Shown here piece after piece: positions 47,307 through 55,936 of a stretch of DNA of 64,000 nucleotides. Under the pieces are notes generated by a model. The model saw only the letters and a list, made by a program, of their open reading frames with translations, did not search any database and was not told the DNA's origin. The stretch is from Pandoraea iniqua (GTDB lineage Bacteria > Pseudomonadota > Gammaproteobacteria > Burkholderiales > Burkholderiaceae), in the NCBI RefSeq assembly GCF_902459685.1, contig NZ_CABPSF010000003.1:434001-498000 (forward strand). Direction: 5' to 3'. Numbering within the stretch: position 1 is the stretch's first letter; the number at the start of each line of letters is the position of its first letter. Position numbers and translations under genes: made by a program.

Positions 47307-48520
47307 AACGTATCCACTGGAAGCACTGCCATGTCGCCACGATGCGCGACGGCCGCTACCACGCGATCGAAGATGCCGTGATCGTCACGCATGGCAAGCA
47401 AATCGAATGGGTCGGCCCGCGCAGCGAGCGCTCCGCCACCGCAGCTGACGAATGCGTCGATCTGCAAGGCGCGTGGGTCACGCCGGGGTTGATCGACTGC
47501 CATACGCATCTGGTATTCGGCGGCAACCGCAGTCTCGAGTTCGAACAACGCCTGCAAGGCGTGAGCTACGCCGAAATCTCGGCGGCGGGCGGCGGCATCA
47601 AGTACACCGTGCGGCACACACGTGACGCCACCGAGGATGCGCTGTTCGAGTCGGCGCGCAAGCGGCTTCTCACGCTGATGCGCGACGGCGTAACGACGGT
47701 CGAGATCAAATCCGGCTACGGACTCGATCTGAACAGCGAGCGCAAGATGCTGCGCGTGGCGAGACGCCTTGGCGAAGCGCTGCCGGTCACCGTCAAGACG
47801 ACGTGTCTGGCCGCGCACGCTGTGCCGTCGGAGTTTGCCGGTAAGGCGGACGAGTATGTGAACTACGTCTGCGCCGAGATTCTGCCGACGCTCGCCGAAG
47901 AGCGGCTGGTCGATGCGGTCGATGCGTTCTGCGAGACGATTGCCTTCTCGCCTGCACAGGTCATGCGCGTGCTGCTGCGTGCGCAGAAGTTAAAGCTGCC
48001 CGTGAAGCTGCACGCGGAGCAACTCTCGCCCTTGGGCGGCGCCAGCCTTGCGGCGGAGCTGGGCGCGTTGTCGGCCGATCATCTGGAATACATGACCCCG
48101 GAAGATGCGGCGGCGATGGGCCGGGCCGGCACGGTGGCCGTGCTGCTGCCGGGCGCGTTCCATATGCTTCAGGAATCGCGCCGTCCGCCGGTGCATCTGC
48201 TGCGCCAGCACGGCGTCGATATCGCCGTGGCCTCGGACCTGAATCCGGGCACGTCACCTGCCCTGTCGCTGCGCCTGATGATGAATATGGCCTGCACGTT
48301 GTTCGGCCTGACGCCTGAAGAGGCGCTGGCAGGCGTGACGCGCAACGCCGCCAAGGCGCTCGGGATGCTCGATACCCACGGCACGATCGAAGCGGGCAAA
48401 ACCGCCGACTTCGTTGCATGGGAGATTGAGCGGCCCGCCGAACTGGCCTACTGGCTCGGCGGCGAACTGCCCTGCCGGACGGTCCGCCAAGGCCAATGGC
48501 GCGACTTGCCGTCGGCGTGA
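47303..48520 (+). CDS. hutI: imidazolonepropionase
   Basis: A 405-residue amidohydrolase, third step of histidine degradation: imidazolone propionate to N-formimino-L-glutamate. The metal-site motif [10 protein letters not shown] (H67, H69) and [14 protein letters not shown] are diagnostic, with [13 protein letters not shown] and [11 protein letters not shown] further on. Start overlaps the permease stop by ATGA, showing coupling. Confidence 0.97.
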   Translation: MKRIHWKHCHVATMRDGRYHAIEDAVIVTHGKQIEWVGPRSERSATAADECVDLQGAWVTPGLIDCHTHLVFGGNRSLEFEQRLQGVSYAEISAAGGGIKYTVRHTRDATEDALFESARKRLLTLMRDGVTTVEIKSGYGLDLNSERKMLRVARRLGEALPVTVKTTCLAAHAVPSEFAGKADEYVNYVCAEILPTLAEERLVDAVDAFCETIAFSPAQVMRVLLRAQKLKLPVKLHAEQLSPLGGASLAAELGALSADHLEYMTPEDAAAMGRAGTVAVLLPGAFHMLQESRRPPVHLLRQHGVDIAVASDLNPGTSPALSLRLMMNMACTLFGLTPEEALAGVTRNAAKALGMLDTHGTIEAGKTADFVAWEIERPAELAYWLGGELPCRTVRQGQWRDLPSA

Positions 48521-48573
48521 CATCCCCAAAACATCGACAAGACATCCGCATCAGCACTTTCCATCCTTCGCCC

Positions 48574-49545
48574 ATGCCGACTTCAACTTCGAAAATACCG
48601 GCGCAAACGGCCGCGCCCAACGTCTGGCAAGGCCGTAGCGACGCCAACGAGCGCGGTGACACGAGGCGGCTCTTCAACGTCGTGCAAGTGATCGACGGCC
48701 CGGCGCAAGCCGCGATCTCCGGCGCGCCCGTGCTGCTCGGCTTCGCTTGCGATGCCGGTGTCAAACGCAATCAAGGGCGAGTGGGTGCCGTGGATGGCCC
48801 GCAGGCCATCCGCCGTGCGCTCGCCAACCTGCCTGCCCATGAGATCGAACGGTTCTACGACGCGGGCGACGTGAGTTGCGAAGGCGATGCTCTCGAAGCC
48901 GCCCAACAAGCCCTCGCCGCCGCTGTTCGTCAGCAACTCGACGCTGCCGCGCATCCGGTGGTGCTCGGCGGCGGTCATGAGATCGCATGGGCCACGTGGC
49001 AAGGGTTGCGCGCACATCTGGATGCTCGCGGCGACCGTGGCCGCGTGCTGATTCTCAACCTCGACGCCCACTTCGACTTGCGAACCGCCCGCCCCGGCAC
49101 ATCGGGCACGCCATTCGATCAGATTGCACAAGCCACCGAACACGCCGGTTTGCCGTTCGACTATGCCTGCCTCGGTGTCAGCCGGTTGAGCAATACGGCA
49201 TCGCTGTTCGAGCGTGCTCGCGAACTGGGTGTGACGTTCGTCGAAGATACCGACATGCAAGACCGGCATCTCGACGCGCGTCTCGCGCAGATCGACGCAC
49301 TGATCGCCGATGTGGACCACGTCTATCTCACCATCGATTTGGACGTGTTGCCCGCGCCGGTCATGCCCGGGGTCTCTGCACCGGCAGCCTATGGCGTGCC
49401 GATCACCGTCGTCGAGGCGATTGCCACGCACGTGCGCCGTTCGGGCAAACTCCGCGTGGCCGATCTCGCGGAATACAACCCGCACTTCGATCCCCAAGGG
49501 TCAGGGGCCCGTGTCGCGGCCCGGCTCGCCTACCGTCTGCTTTGA
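48574..49545 (+). CDS. hutG: formimidoylglutamase
   Basis: A 323-residue ureohydrolase/arginase-fold enzyme that hydrolyses N-formimino-L-glutamate to glutamate and formamide, the last step of the four-enzyme pathway. Mn2+ site motifs are GGGHE (132-136), DAHFDLR (164-170) and TIDLDVL. It is 53 bp after hutI. The presence of this enzyme instead of a HutF deiminase indicates the formamide branch. It ends the hut operon. Confidence 0.95.
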   Translation: MPTSTSKIPAQTAAPNVWQGRSDANERGDTRRLFNVVQVIDGPAQAAISGAPVLLGFACDAGVKRNQGRVGAVDGPQAIRRALANLPAHEIERFYDAGDVSCEGDALEAAQQALAAAVRQQLDAAAHPVVLGGGHEIAWATWQGLRAHLDARGDRGRVLILNLDAHFDLRTARPGTSGTPFDQIAQATEHAGLPFDYACLGVSRLSNTASLFERARELGVTFVEDTDMQDRHLDARLAQIDALIADVDHVYLTIDLDVLPAPVMPGVSAPAAYGVPITVVEAIATHVRRSGKLRVADLAEYNPHFDPQGSGARVAARLAYRLL

Positions 49546-49574
49546 TCGGCAGATGTGAGCTGACTCGGCGAGTC

Positions 49575-49976
49575 TTACTTCGAGCAGGACAGGTCCCCTT
49601 CCTGACAGTGAAGCTGACCGTCGAGTCGCTTGGTCTGTGCCTGCGTCAGTTCGTCGGCACACGAGGCGTACATCGCTGCGTGAATGCTGCCGCCATCGGT
49701 GCCCATGGTCTCGAAGGCGCATTGGGCATCGCGCCATGCGAGCCATGCACGCTGCGCGCTCAGAAGCTTGCTCTTGCCCGAGGGGCCTACCTTCTTCACC
49801 AGCGCGTTGTACGTCTCGTTGAGCTTCTTGTCGGACGCGGCGAGCGACTTGCCCGCGCAAGCGTTCATGGTGGTCTGGTCCTGCGGGTTCTCGCAGGGAT
49901 CGGCAGCCCATGCAGCGGCGCTCGTCAGGCTGGTCAACATCAGCGCCGCCGCGCCGCTCATCCAAATCTTTTTCAT
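49575..49976 (-). CDS. LprI/DUF1311-family exported protein
   Basis: A 133-residue protein with a signal peptide ending AAAWA-AD and six cysteines after it. The pattern DPCENPQDQTTMNACAGKSLAASDKKLNETYNAL and AWLAWRDAQCAFE is typical of the DUF1311/LprI lysozyme-inhibitor-like family. It probably acts in the periplasm, possibly against lysozyme; this is family-level knowledge. It is convergent with hutG. Confidence 0.88.
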   Translation of the reverse strand: MKKIWMSGAAALMLTSLTSAAAWAADPCENPQDQTTMNACAGKSLAASDKKLNETYNALVKKVGPSGKSKLLSAQRAWLAWRDAQCAFETMGTDGGSIHAAMYASCADELTQAQTKRLDGQLHCQEGDLSCSK

Positions 49977-50020
49977 GGGTTCTCCGTACTTGTCAGTGGG
50001 CCACGCTCGAATAGCGAAGT

Positions 50021-50728
50021 TTACAGCCTCGCGGGCTGCGGCCCGTCAAGCCGATAGCCCGAGGCATACACGGCGCGCAGTGCCACCGGACCGCCTCCCG
50101 AGAGCCCGAGCTTGCGGCGTATTTGATTGATATAGCGAGTCAGTGCGCCCGGCTCGCGGGCCTGTGCGGCCTCGCCCCAGATCTTCTCGGAGATACGCGG
50201 ACGGCTCAGTACCGACCCCGGATGCGAGAAGAACAGCCACGCGGTCGCGAACTCGCGGGTAGTGAGGTGGATAGGACAACCTTCGCGTGTGCAACGGCAA
50301 TTCAGCTTATCCAGCCGGTAACCGCCATATTCGATGACGGTCGCCTCCAGCTCCGACGTGCGCCGCCGCGCCACGCAGCGATACGCCCGCGCCTGCAACT
50401 CGTCGAGGGACAGCGCACCCGCCACGATGTCGTCGCCGCCACAAGCCAGCGCATCGCGCATGGCCGCAGCACTCAGATAGTGGCCGGTGACGAGAATGGG
50501 CAAATCGTGGCGCGCATGACAGGTGCGCCACGTCGCGAGAAACGCGATGGCCTCGGCGTCGGTATCGGCATCGATGACCACCAGATCGGCATTGGCGCGC
50601 ACCGAGAGATAGCGAATCAGCTCGACGCGATTATCGAAATCGATGACCCGGCAATTGCCGGTTCCTTGTTCAAGTGCAGAGAAGACGGCGCGAAGCGCTT
50701 TACTGCGGGACAAAAGCACGATGACCAT
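50021..50728 (-). CDS. OmpR-type orphan regulator with Cys-containing hinge
   Basis: A 235-residue two-domain protein: N-terminal receiver-like domain (MVIVLLSRSKALRAV, DLVVIDADTD) and C-terminal winged helix (LTTREFATAWLFFSHPGSVLSRPRISEKIWG, then RYINQIRRKLGL and VYASGYRL). Receiver signature residues are weak. Between the domains is CRCTREGC, three cysteines not expected in this family. It is paralogous to the regulator at 52617-53354. No sensor kinase gene is adjacent. It lies 155 bp downstream of a TPR-AraC regulator gene on the same strand. Confidence 0.85.
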   Translation of the reverse strand: MVIVLLSRSKALRAVFSALEQGTGNCRVIDFDNRVELIRYLSVRANADLVVIDADTDAEAIAFLATWRTCHARHDLPILVTGHYLSAAAMRDALACGGDDIVAGALSLDELQARAYRCVARRRTSELEATVIEYGGYRLDKLNCRCTREGCPIHLTTREFATAWLFFSHPGSVLSRPRISEKIWGEAAQAREPGALTRYINQIRRKLGLSGGGPVALRAVYASGYRLDGPQPARL

Positions 50729-50883
50729 GCCGGGGCCTTTCGAGAGAAACAGCGGCGAGTCTGCCTCAGGCCCTCGGACACGCTGCAAATCTCAACAGCG
50801 CGTCATATTACGTCCTCTTACACGCACCATTGGGGTGCCGCCTAACACCGAAAACCCGTGCGAATCCCCGACGTCGATGAGGC

Positions 50884-52422
50884 TCACCCGTTGATCGTCT
50901 CCGACGGCGATTCGTCGAACTGCTTGCGGTAACTCTTGACCAGCGCCGAGCGGCTCGTCACGCCCCAACGATTCGCCGTGCCCAATACCGATCCCATGAC
51001 ACGGGCGTCGTCCATCAACTCGTTCCGGATGCCTTCGAGACGGAGCTTACGAATAAGCGCCCCCGGCGACATGCCCAGCGAGCGCTTGAACACCATTTGC
51101 AACGCACGCTCGGTCACGTTGACCTGCGCCGCCACTTCGCGCGTGGTGAGTTCGCTGTGCGCAATGTGCTCGATGATGTAGCGATAAGCCTTGCGATATT
51201 TGGCCGGCAAGCGGGTAGCGATATCGTCGCCACGCGCCATCTGTGCGGCATCTGCCTGCGGATCGAGACTGCGCGTGGGAGCGATTTGCGAACGCAGGCA
51301 GAACAGTGCCTGCAACGAATAGCTGGTGTACAGCGATATTCCCTGATGGATCTGGCCGCGTTGAAAAGCCAGCTTGGCGCTCACGTACAGCCATTCGAGA
51401 TCGGAGTGACGCGCCGCGTGATGCACGTCGCGGGCGCCAATAGCATCGAAAAGCCGCAGCGCGAGGTCGCCCTGCCCGCCGGCCAATGCGGCGAGCACGG
51501 CGTTCAGCCGCAAATTCATCAGCACCTGCGGGCTGCCGCACGAACGCAATCCGTCGAGCAGGTCGCTCAATGCGCCTGCGTTGGCCCGTCCGCCATCCGA
51601 CAGTTCGCCCAGATAACGCATATAGGCGCGATATCGGCGCACCAGCACGCCGTCGGTCGCCGAGGCCGCTTCCGTCGCTTCCGTCGCTTCCGTCGCTTCG
51701 CCCGCAGCGGTGCGATTGCCAAGCACGTCGAGTCCGTCGGTGGCTTCGCATTGATGTGCGGCGCCGGGCGCCTGCTCTGCGCTTAGCCACGCCGATTGCC
51801 AGAAGACATGATCGGACAATGCCGATGAGCGGCGAATACGCGAATGCAGCGTGATATCCGAAAGCAATAACGAAACGATGCTTTGCCAGATCGGATGAAG
51901 CTCATTAAGAAGCGTATTAGGAAACTCATTAACCGACCGGTCGGCTTGCAATAGCACTTGCATGGCGGCATGCGGCCGTCCCAGCCGGTGATCGACGATC
52001 GCCAGCCCCACACGCGCTTCAATTTCCTGCGCGGCATCGCTCGCGCGATCGCGAATGATGCTGATGAAACAGTTGCGCGCCACCGCAAACCGGTCGCGCA
52101 GCAGCGCCTGCCAACCCGCATTGCGCGCCGACATCAGGCGCAGTGCATCGCCGCCGGCACGGCAGCCTCGCTGCGCTCTCGCGTAGCTCTGCTCGGCTTC
52201 TTCCTCGAGCTCCCGCAATACCTGCACGTCGGCCAGCGCGCCGAGATTGGCGCCTTGCACGTCTTGCCAGTGCTTTTCGTTTTGGTCGGCAGCGCCGCAA
52301 ATGGCCGCATAGGCGCGCGGCCAGTCGCCGGCAAGCAAGGCGTCGGCGCAGCGTGGCATCGCGTTATTTGCGTTACGCATACGCGCACTGGCGATCAATG
52401 CGAAGTAGATCCGTGCGTTCAT
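50884..52422 (-). CDS. large AraC-family regulator with TPR-like N-terminal region (HrpB-like)
   Basis: A 512-residue regulator. The C-terminal ~100 residues are an AraC helix-turn-helix domain (LTTREVAAQVNVTERALQMVFKRSLGMSPGALIRKLRLE). The first ~390 residues are helical and repeat-like (YARAQRGCRAGGDALR, GRPHAAMQVLLQADRS), in the manner of TPR-containing activators such as HrpB of Ralstonia. A tandem (EAT)n stretch near residue 245 comes from a 9-bp DNA repeat. It is divergent from one OmpR-type regulator and upstream of another. No secretion genes are in the window; the target regulon is unknown. Confidence 0.82.
   Translation of the reverse strand: MNARIYFALIASARMRNANNAMPRCADALLAGDWPRAYAAICGAADQNEKHWQDVQGANLGALADVQVLRELEEEAEQSYARAQRGCRAGGDALRLMSARNAGWQALLRDRFAVARNCFISIIRDRASDAAQEIEARVGLAIVDHRLGRPHAAMQVLLQADRSVNEFPNTLLNELHPIWQSIVSLLLSDITLHSRIRRSSALSDHVFWQSAWLSAEQAPGAAHQCEATDGLDVLGNRTAAGEATEATEATEAASATDGVLVRRYRAYMRYLGELSDGGRANAGALSDLLDGLRSCGSPQVLMNLRLNAVLAALAGGQGDLALRLFDAIGARDVHHAARHSDLEWLYVSAKLAFQRGQIHQGISLYTSYSLQALFCLRSQIAPTRSLDPQADAAQMARGDDIATRLPAKYRKAYRYIIEHIAHSELTTREVAAQVNVTERALQMVFKRSLGMSPGALIRKLRLEGIRNELMDDARVMGSVLGTANRWGVTSRSALVKSYRKQFDESPSETING
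51668..51700. repeat. 9-bp in-frame tandem repeat within the AraC-type gene
   Basis: GCTTCCGTC occurs three times in tandem plus a partial fourth copy and encodes alternating Glu-Ala-Thr. Copy-number change would add or remove three residues without frameshift. Confidence 0.75.
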
Positions 52423-52616
52423 GAGGTTCGCTTTTCGGGGGGAGTGGCAGGTAACTCAAGGTAGAACGCCATGCCCTGCTGAATTCTCAACAACCTGATG
52501 CGAAATCCTCACTTTTCATGTCGCGAGTTCAGGTGTTTACGTAGGGAGCGCTGCAAGACAGCACGGTGACTCGAAGCATGTAAGAACGTATTTAAGACGG
52601 GTAATTGGAGATTCCG

Positions 52617-53354
52617 GTGAAGTTTGCAATTCTGACGAGAGACGTCGCGCTTTACGAAGCCATTCGCACCAGCCTGAACACGGACGGGTCCTGTCAGCAC
52701 TTCGACGACGCGGCACAGTACGCGATTGCCGCGACGCGTATCGGTTACTCGGCGGTCCTCATCGATGCCGCGCTCGGCCCGTATGAAATGCAGGGCGTGC
52801 TGGCCCGCCGCCGGGGTGCACGGGGCGACGGCGCGCCGGTCATCAGCTTCGGCACGCCGGCGTGGATGCTCGACTTCGCGTTCCGCTCCGGCTGTGACGA
52901 CGTCGTGATGTATCCGGTCGATGTGGGCGAGCTTCACGTGCGGCTGGCGCTTGCCATGCAGCGCCGCGTGACGGCGACCGCTGCGCGCAGCAACGAGATT
53001 CTGGAAGTGGGCGCCTATGTCGTCGATCGTGGCCGCGACACCGTCGCGATTCACGGACGCGATGTGCCGCTGACCGCGCGTGAGTTCGCGGTGGCATGGC
53101 TGATCTTCAGCCAGCCGGAAATGCGCATCAGCCGTCAGCAAATTGCCGAAGCGATCTGGGGGAGCGACGAAAAGGTGGCTGCCCGTAGCATCGAACAGCA
53201 TGTCTACAAGCTGCGCAACCGGCTGGGTCTGCGGGGCGATCACGGCCTGACGCTGCGCACGGTCTATGGCGGGGGCTACACGCTGGAGCGTCAGGGCAAT
53301 CGCCATACCTCGCATGTGTCGCGCCCACCGGGTGCCATCGGCACATCGCCATAA
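52617..53354 (+). CDS. OmpR-type orphan regulator (HrpG-like)
   Basis: A 245-residue protein: receiver-like N-terminal domain (VKFAILTRDVALYEAI, YSAVLIDAALGPY) and a winged-helix domain (LTAREFAVAWLIFSQPEMRISRQQIAEAIWG, RSIEQHVYKLRNRLGL, VYGGGYTLE). The last block is close in style to HrpG regulators of Ralstonia and Xanthomonas. I use the GTG at 52617, since GGAG lies six bases upstream. It is divergent from the TPR-AraC gene with a 194-bp spacer and overlaps the anti-sigma gene on the other strand by 64 bp at its 3' end. No kinase gene is near. Confidence 0.87.
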   Translation: MKFAILTRDVALYEAIRTSLNTDGSCQHFDDAAQYAIAATRIGYSAVLIDAALGPYEMQGVLARRRGARGDGAPVISFGTPAWMLDFAFRSGCDDVVMYPVDVGELHVRLALAMQRRVTATAARSNEILEVGAYVVDRGRDTVAIHGRDVPLTAREFAVAWLIFSQPEMRISRQQIAEAIWGSDEKVAARSIEQHVYKLRNRLGLRGDHGLTLRTVYGGGYTLERQGNRHTSHVSRPPGAIGTSP

Positions 53355-53941
53355 TCATGTTGCCGACCGGATGAATCCTCGGACTGCGATCGTGTCGGGC
53401 GTCCTTCACTACACATGGTCGTCGCGGCGTTGCTGACCGAGGGCGTCAGCAGCAGCGATGACAACGAGGAAGAGGATGGCTCGTCGGCCAAGAAGCGCGC
53501 ACCGGCGAACGACAACAATACGGCACAGGCTGTAGCAGCGGCGGCAAACGTGCCCGCCGACCACCACACCAGCGGGCGCGAACGGTGAGCGACGAAATGG
53601 GCCGCACCCGGCATGGCACCGGCCGCCAGCTCACCGCCGAACATCCGAGGCGCGCGCGTGCGCACAAAACTGGCGTCATTCGCGCTGGACGCTTTGCGCA
53701 GCAACCCGTGCGTGGTGCGTCCGCGTGTCAGCGCCAGCACGCTCGCCTTGAGTCCCGGCGGTACGGGCGGCGCCATGAGATTGTCGAACGCCTCGCGGTA
53801 AGGCAACGCCGAGGCCCGCAACGCGGCCACGCGCGCGCCCATGTCGTGCGAGCGGGCAATCGCGGCTTCGACCTGTAGACGTGCGTCGTCGGACAAGGCC
53901 CCTTCCACATAGGAAAGAAGAATCTGGTCGTTGATCACCAT
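53291..53941 (-). CDS. anti-sigma factor-like membrane protein
   Basis: A 216-residue protein translationally linked to the ECF sigma gene (TAATG overlap). The N-terminus (INDQILLSYVEGALSDDARLQVEAAIARS) is a ChrR/RskA-type zinc-less anti-sigma domain. One transmembrane segment lies at about 125-146 (VWWSAGTFAAAATACAVLLS). The short C-terminal region is Ser-rich and unlike known periplasmic sensor domains, and its last 64 bp overlap the convergent OmpR-type gene, so truncation is possible. It would hold the sigma factor inactive at the membrane. Confidence 0.82.
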   Translation of the reverse strand: MVINDQILLSYVEGALSDDARLQVEAAIARSHDMGARVAALRASALPYREAFDNLMAPPVPPGLKASVLALTRGRTTHGLLRKASSANDASFVRTRAPRMFGGELAAGAMPGAAHFVAHRSRPLVWWSAGTFAAAATACAVLLSFAGARFLADEPSSSSLSSLLLTPSVSNAATTMCSEGRPTRSQSEDSSGRQHDYGDVPMAPGGRDTCEVWRLP

Positions 53942-54522
53942 TACTTGGATGTCTCTGCCAACACGGGCCGCAAGCGGCGCGGCGCAATGCCGAACTGCGC
54001 ACCAATGGCCTGACGTGCCGCCGACAGGCGGCCGGTCACCGTCGCGACGGGCACATCGAGAATCTGGGCCGCTTCGCGATAACTGAACCCTTCCACGGCC
54101 ACGAGCAGCAGTGCAATCCGCTGGGTCTGCGGCAAGCGCTCCACCGCGTCGACAATCTGCTGATGGCTGGCGTGTTCGTCAGGCAGCCCCGACACACCAT
54201 CGGCCACGTTCTCCAGCATCTCGTCGTCCCACGCCACCCCGCTGCGGCTACGCACGTTCCGGGCACGTAATTCGTTGACCCACAGCGAGTGAACGATTGA
54301 ATACAGCCAATTCAGTGGCGCGCTGTCAGGGCGCAAGTGGGCGTCGGCCCGCTCGAGCGCCCGCACGCAGGCGCGCTGGACGAGGTCTTCCGCATCATGC
54401 CGGTCGCCCGTCAGACGCAAAGCGAACGTCCAGAGCTTAGGCAGCATCGGGGGTAAAAGGCTCGCGAAACTCGTATCGCGTTCGAAGTCCAGCATTGTCA
54501 TCACCAAGCGCTCGTGCCGCAT
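53941..54522 (-). CDS. ECF-family RNA polymerase sigma factor
   Basis: A 193-residue sigma-70-family ECF factor. Region 2 is visible in LPKLWTFALRLTGDRHDAEDLVQRACVRALE and the WLYSIVHSLWVNELRAR stretch; region 4 in LPQTQRIALLLVAVEGFSYREAAQILDVPVATVTGRLSAARQAI. An internal ATG seven codons in is an alternative start. It precedes its anti-sigma gene with a 1-nt overlap. Target promoters are unknown. Confidence 0.93.
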   Translation of the reverse strand: MRHERLVMTMLDFERDTSFASLLPPMLPKLWTFALRLTGDRHDAEDLVQRACVRALERADAHLRPDSAPLNWLYSIVHSLWVNELRARNVRSRSGVAWDDEMLENVADGVSGLPDEHASHQQIVDAVERLPQTQRIALLLVAVEGFSYREAAQILDVPVATVTGRLSAARQAIGAQFGIAPRRLRPVLAETSK

Positions 54523-54847
54523 GCACGCGACCGATTATTCCTGTGCGCGCGTAAAGGAAACAATAAGATTCCCTCAACAGCCGCCCTCGCCAGATTCACC
54601 TGACGTTCCCGCCCCCGTTTGCGAACGCGTTCGTTCCGCACACCGACACCCTCCGCTCTGCCCCTAAGCGATTTCCCCTACCCGGATTCTCACGGCCTAA
54701 TACAAAGTATTAGTTTTACTTAATTCGTTTTTGTTTTTAGGGCCTGAATCCCTACAATCCACAGAAATTCTTATATCGATGCATCGCTGCGCACCGGAAA
54801 ACGCCTTTTCGCGCCCCGGCACGCACCGCCCGACCGGAGACAGGTTG
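54523..54847. other. intergenic region without a gene
   Basis: The 325 bp between the divergent sigma-factor and LysR genes hold no protein I can support. The right half is markedly AT-rich, with a palindrome at 54697-54713 and T-rich stretches, likely the promoter and operator of the LysR gene. The left half would contain the sigma-factor promoter. Confidence 0.6.
54697..54713. promoter_or_regulatory. 17-bp palindrome upstream of LysR gene
   Basis: CTAATAC, three bases, GTATTAG: exact inverted arms, matching the T-N11-A layout of LysR boxes. It lies about 135 bp upstream of the LysR ATG. A TTTT tract follows, so it could also act as a terminator, but no plus-strand gene lies upstream. Confidence 0.55.
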
Positions 54848-55810
54848 ATGAAAAAGCGTGCAGACCTCGACGTCAGATCGTTGCGGATCTTTGAAGCCGT
54901 GGCGTCGGCCGGCAGCCTCTCGGGCGCCGCCGACACGCTGGGCGTCACGCAATCGGCCATCTCGCAGGCCATCGCCCAGATCGAACAAACCGTAGGTACG
55001 CGAGTGCTCGACCGGTCGCGCCGTCCGCTCAAGCTCACGCCGGCCGGTCTGGCGCTCTCGCGTCATGCCCGCCAGATCGTCGACGACATGGACCGCCTCA
55101 TCGCGCAGGTGCAAGACGCCGATGTCGCCAGCCGTGCTGCCGTGCGCGTGGGCATGATCGACTCGTTTGCCGCGACCGTCGGCCCTTCGATCGTGCGGCA
55201 GATGTCGGGCAGCACCAGCGAACTGCTGCTCTGGTCCGGGCTGGCCAACGGACACGCGCAAGCGTTGCTTGCCCGCCAGCTCGACCTGATCGTCACCAGC
55301 GATCCCATGCACGACATGGAGCGGCTGGTACGCCGCCCGATCTTCACCGAGCCGTTCATCGTCGTGGTGCCGAAAGCGCGCGAAGCCGAGCTTGCGCAAG
55401 CCGATTTGAGCGAACTGATTCGCACCCTGCCGCTGATCCGGTTCTCGGGACGCTCGCACTTTGGTGCAGTCATCGAGCGCCATCTGCGCCGCACGGGTCA
55501 TTCGCCGCGCATGCATCTGGAGATCGACACGTCCGACGTCGTCATGTCGATGGTGGCCGCCGATCTGGGCTTCACCATCGCCACGCCGCTGTGTCTGTTG
55601 CAGGGACGCGCGTCGCTCTCGCAAGTGGCCGCACTGCCGCTGCCCGGTCCGGCCCTGTCGCGCACGATTTATCAGGTCTCGCGCGAAGGCGAAGTCTCGG
55701 AGATGGCCTCGCAGTGCTTTCTTGCCGGGCGCCTCGCACTGGCGCAAGAGGCATTCCCCGAGTTGCAACGCCTCATGCCATGGCTGGGCGAGCGGCTCGC
55801 CTTGTGCTGA
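54848..55810 (+). CDS. LysR-type transcriptional regulator of ABC/oxidase operon
   Basis: A 320-residue LysR regulator: helix-turn-helix AADTLGVTQSAISQAIAQIE, effector domain with AAVRVGMIDSFAATVGPSIV. GGAGACAGG lies just before the ATG chosen (MKKRADLD). It is upstream of and in the same direction as an ABC importer/FAD oxidoreductase operon, separated by 126 bp that contain a CTGCCATTA direct repeat. It probably controls that operon. Confidence 0.9.
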   Translation: MKKRADLDVRSLRIFEAVASAGSLSGAADTLGVTQSAISQAIAQIEQTVGTRVLDRSRRPLKLTPAGLALSRHARQIVDDMDRLIAQVQDADVASRAAVRVGMIDSFAATVGPSIVRQMSGSTSELLLWSGLANGHAQALLARQLDLIVTSDPMHDMERLVRRPIFTEPFIVVVPKAREAELAQADLSELIRTLPLIRFSGRSHFGAVIERHLRRTGHSPRMHLEIDTSDVVMSMVAADLGFTIATPLCLLQGRASLSQVAALPLPGPALSRTIYQVSREGEVSEMASQCFLAGRLALAQEAFPELQRLMPWLGERLALC

Positions 55811-55936
55811 TTTGCACTGACGTTCCCGCCTGACCAACCCCTCGCCCGATCACCGCCTACTGCCATTACTGCCATTACTGCAACACCCGCGCGCATCGTT
55901 CACCGCGAAATAACACATATCCAACAGGAGACACGC

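Noticed and set aside
50021-53354. Naming the regulators hrpG and hrpB
   Set aside because: Similarity is in style and layout only and no secretion genes are in view, so gene symbols were withheld.
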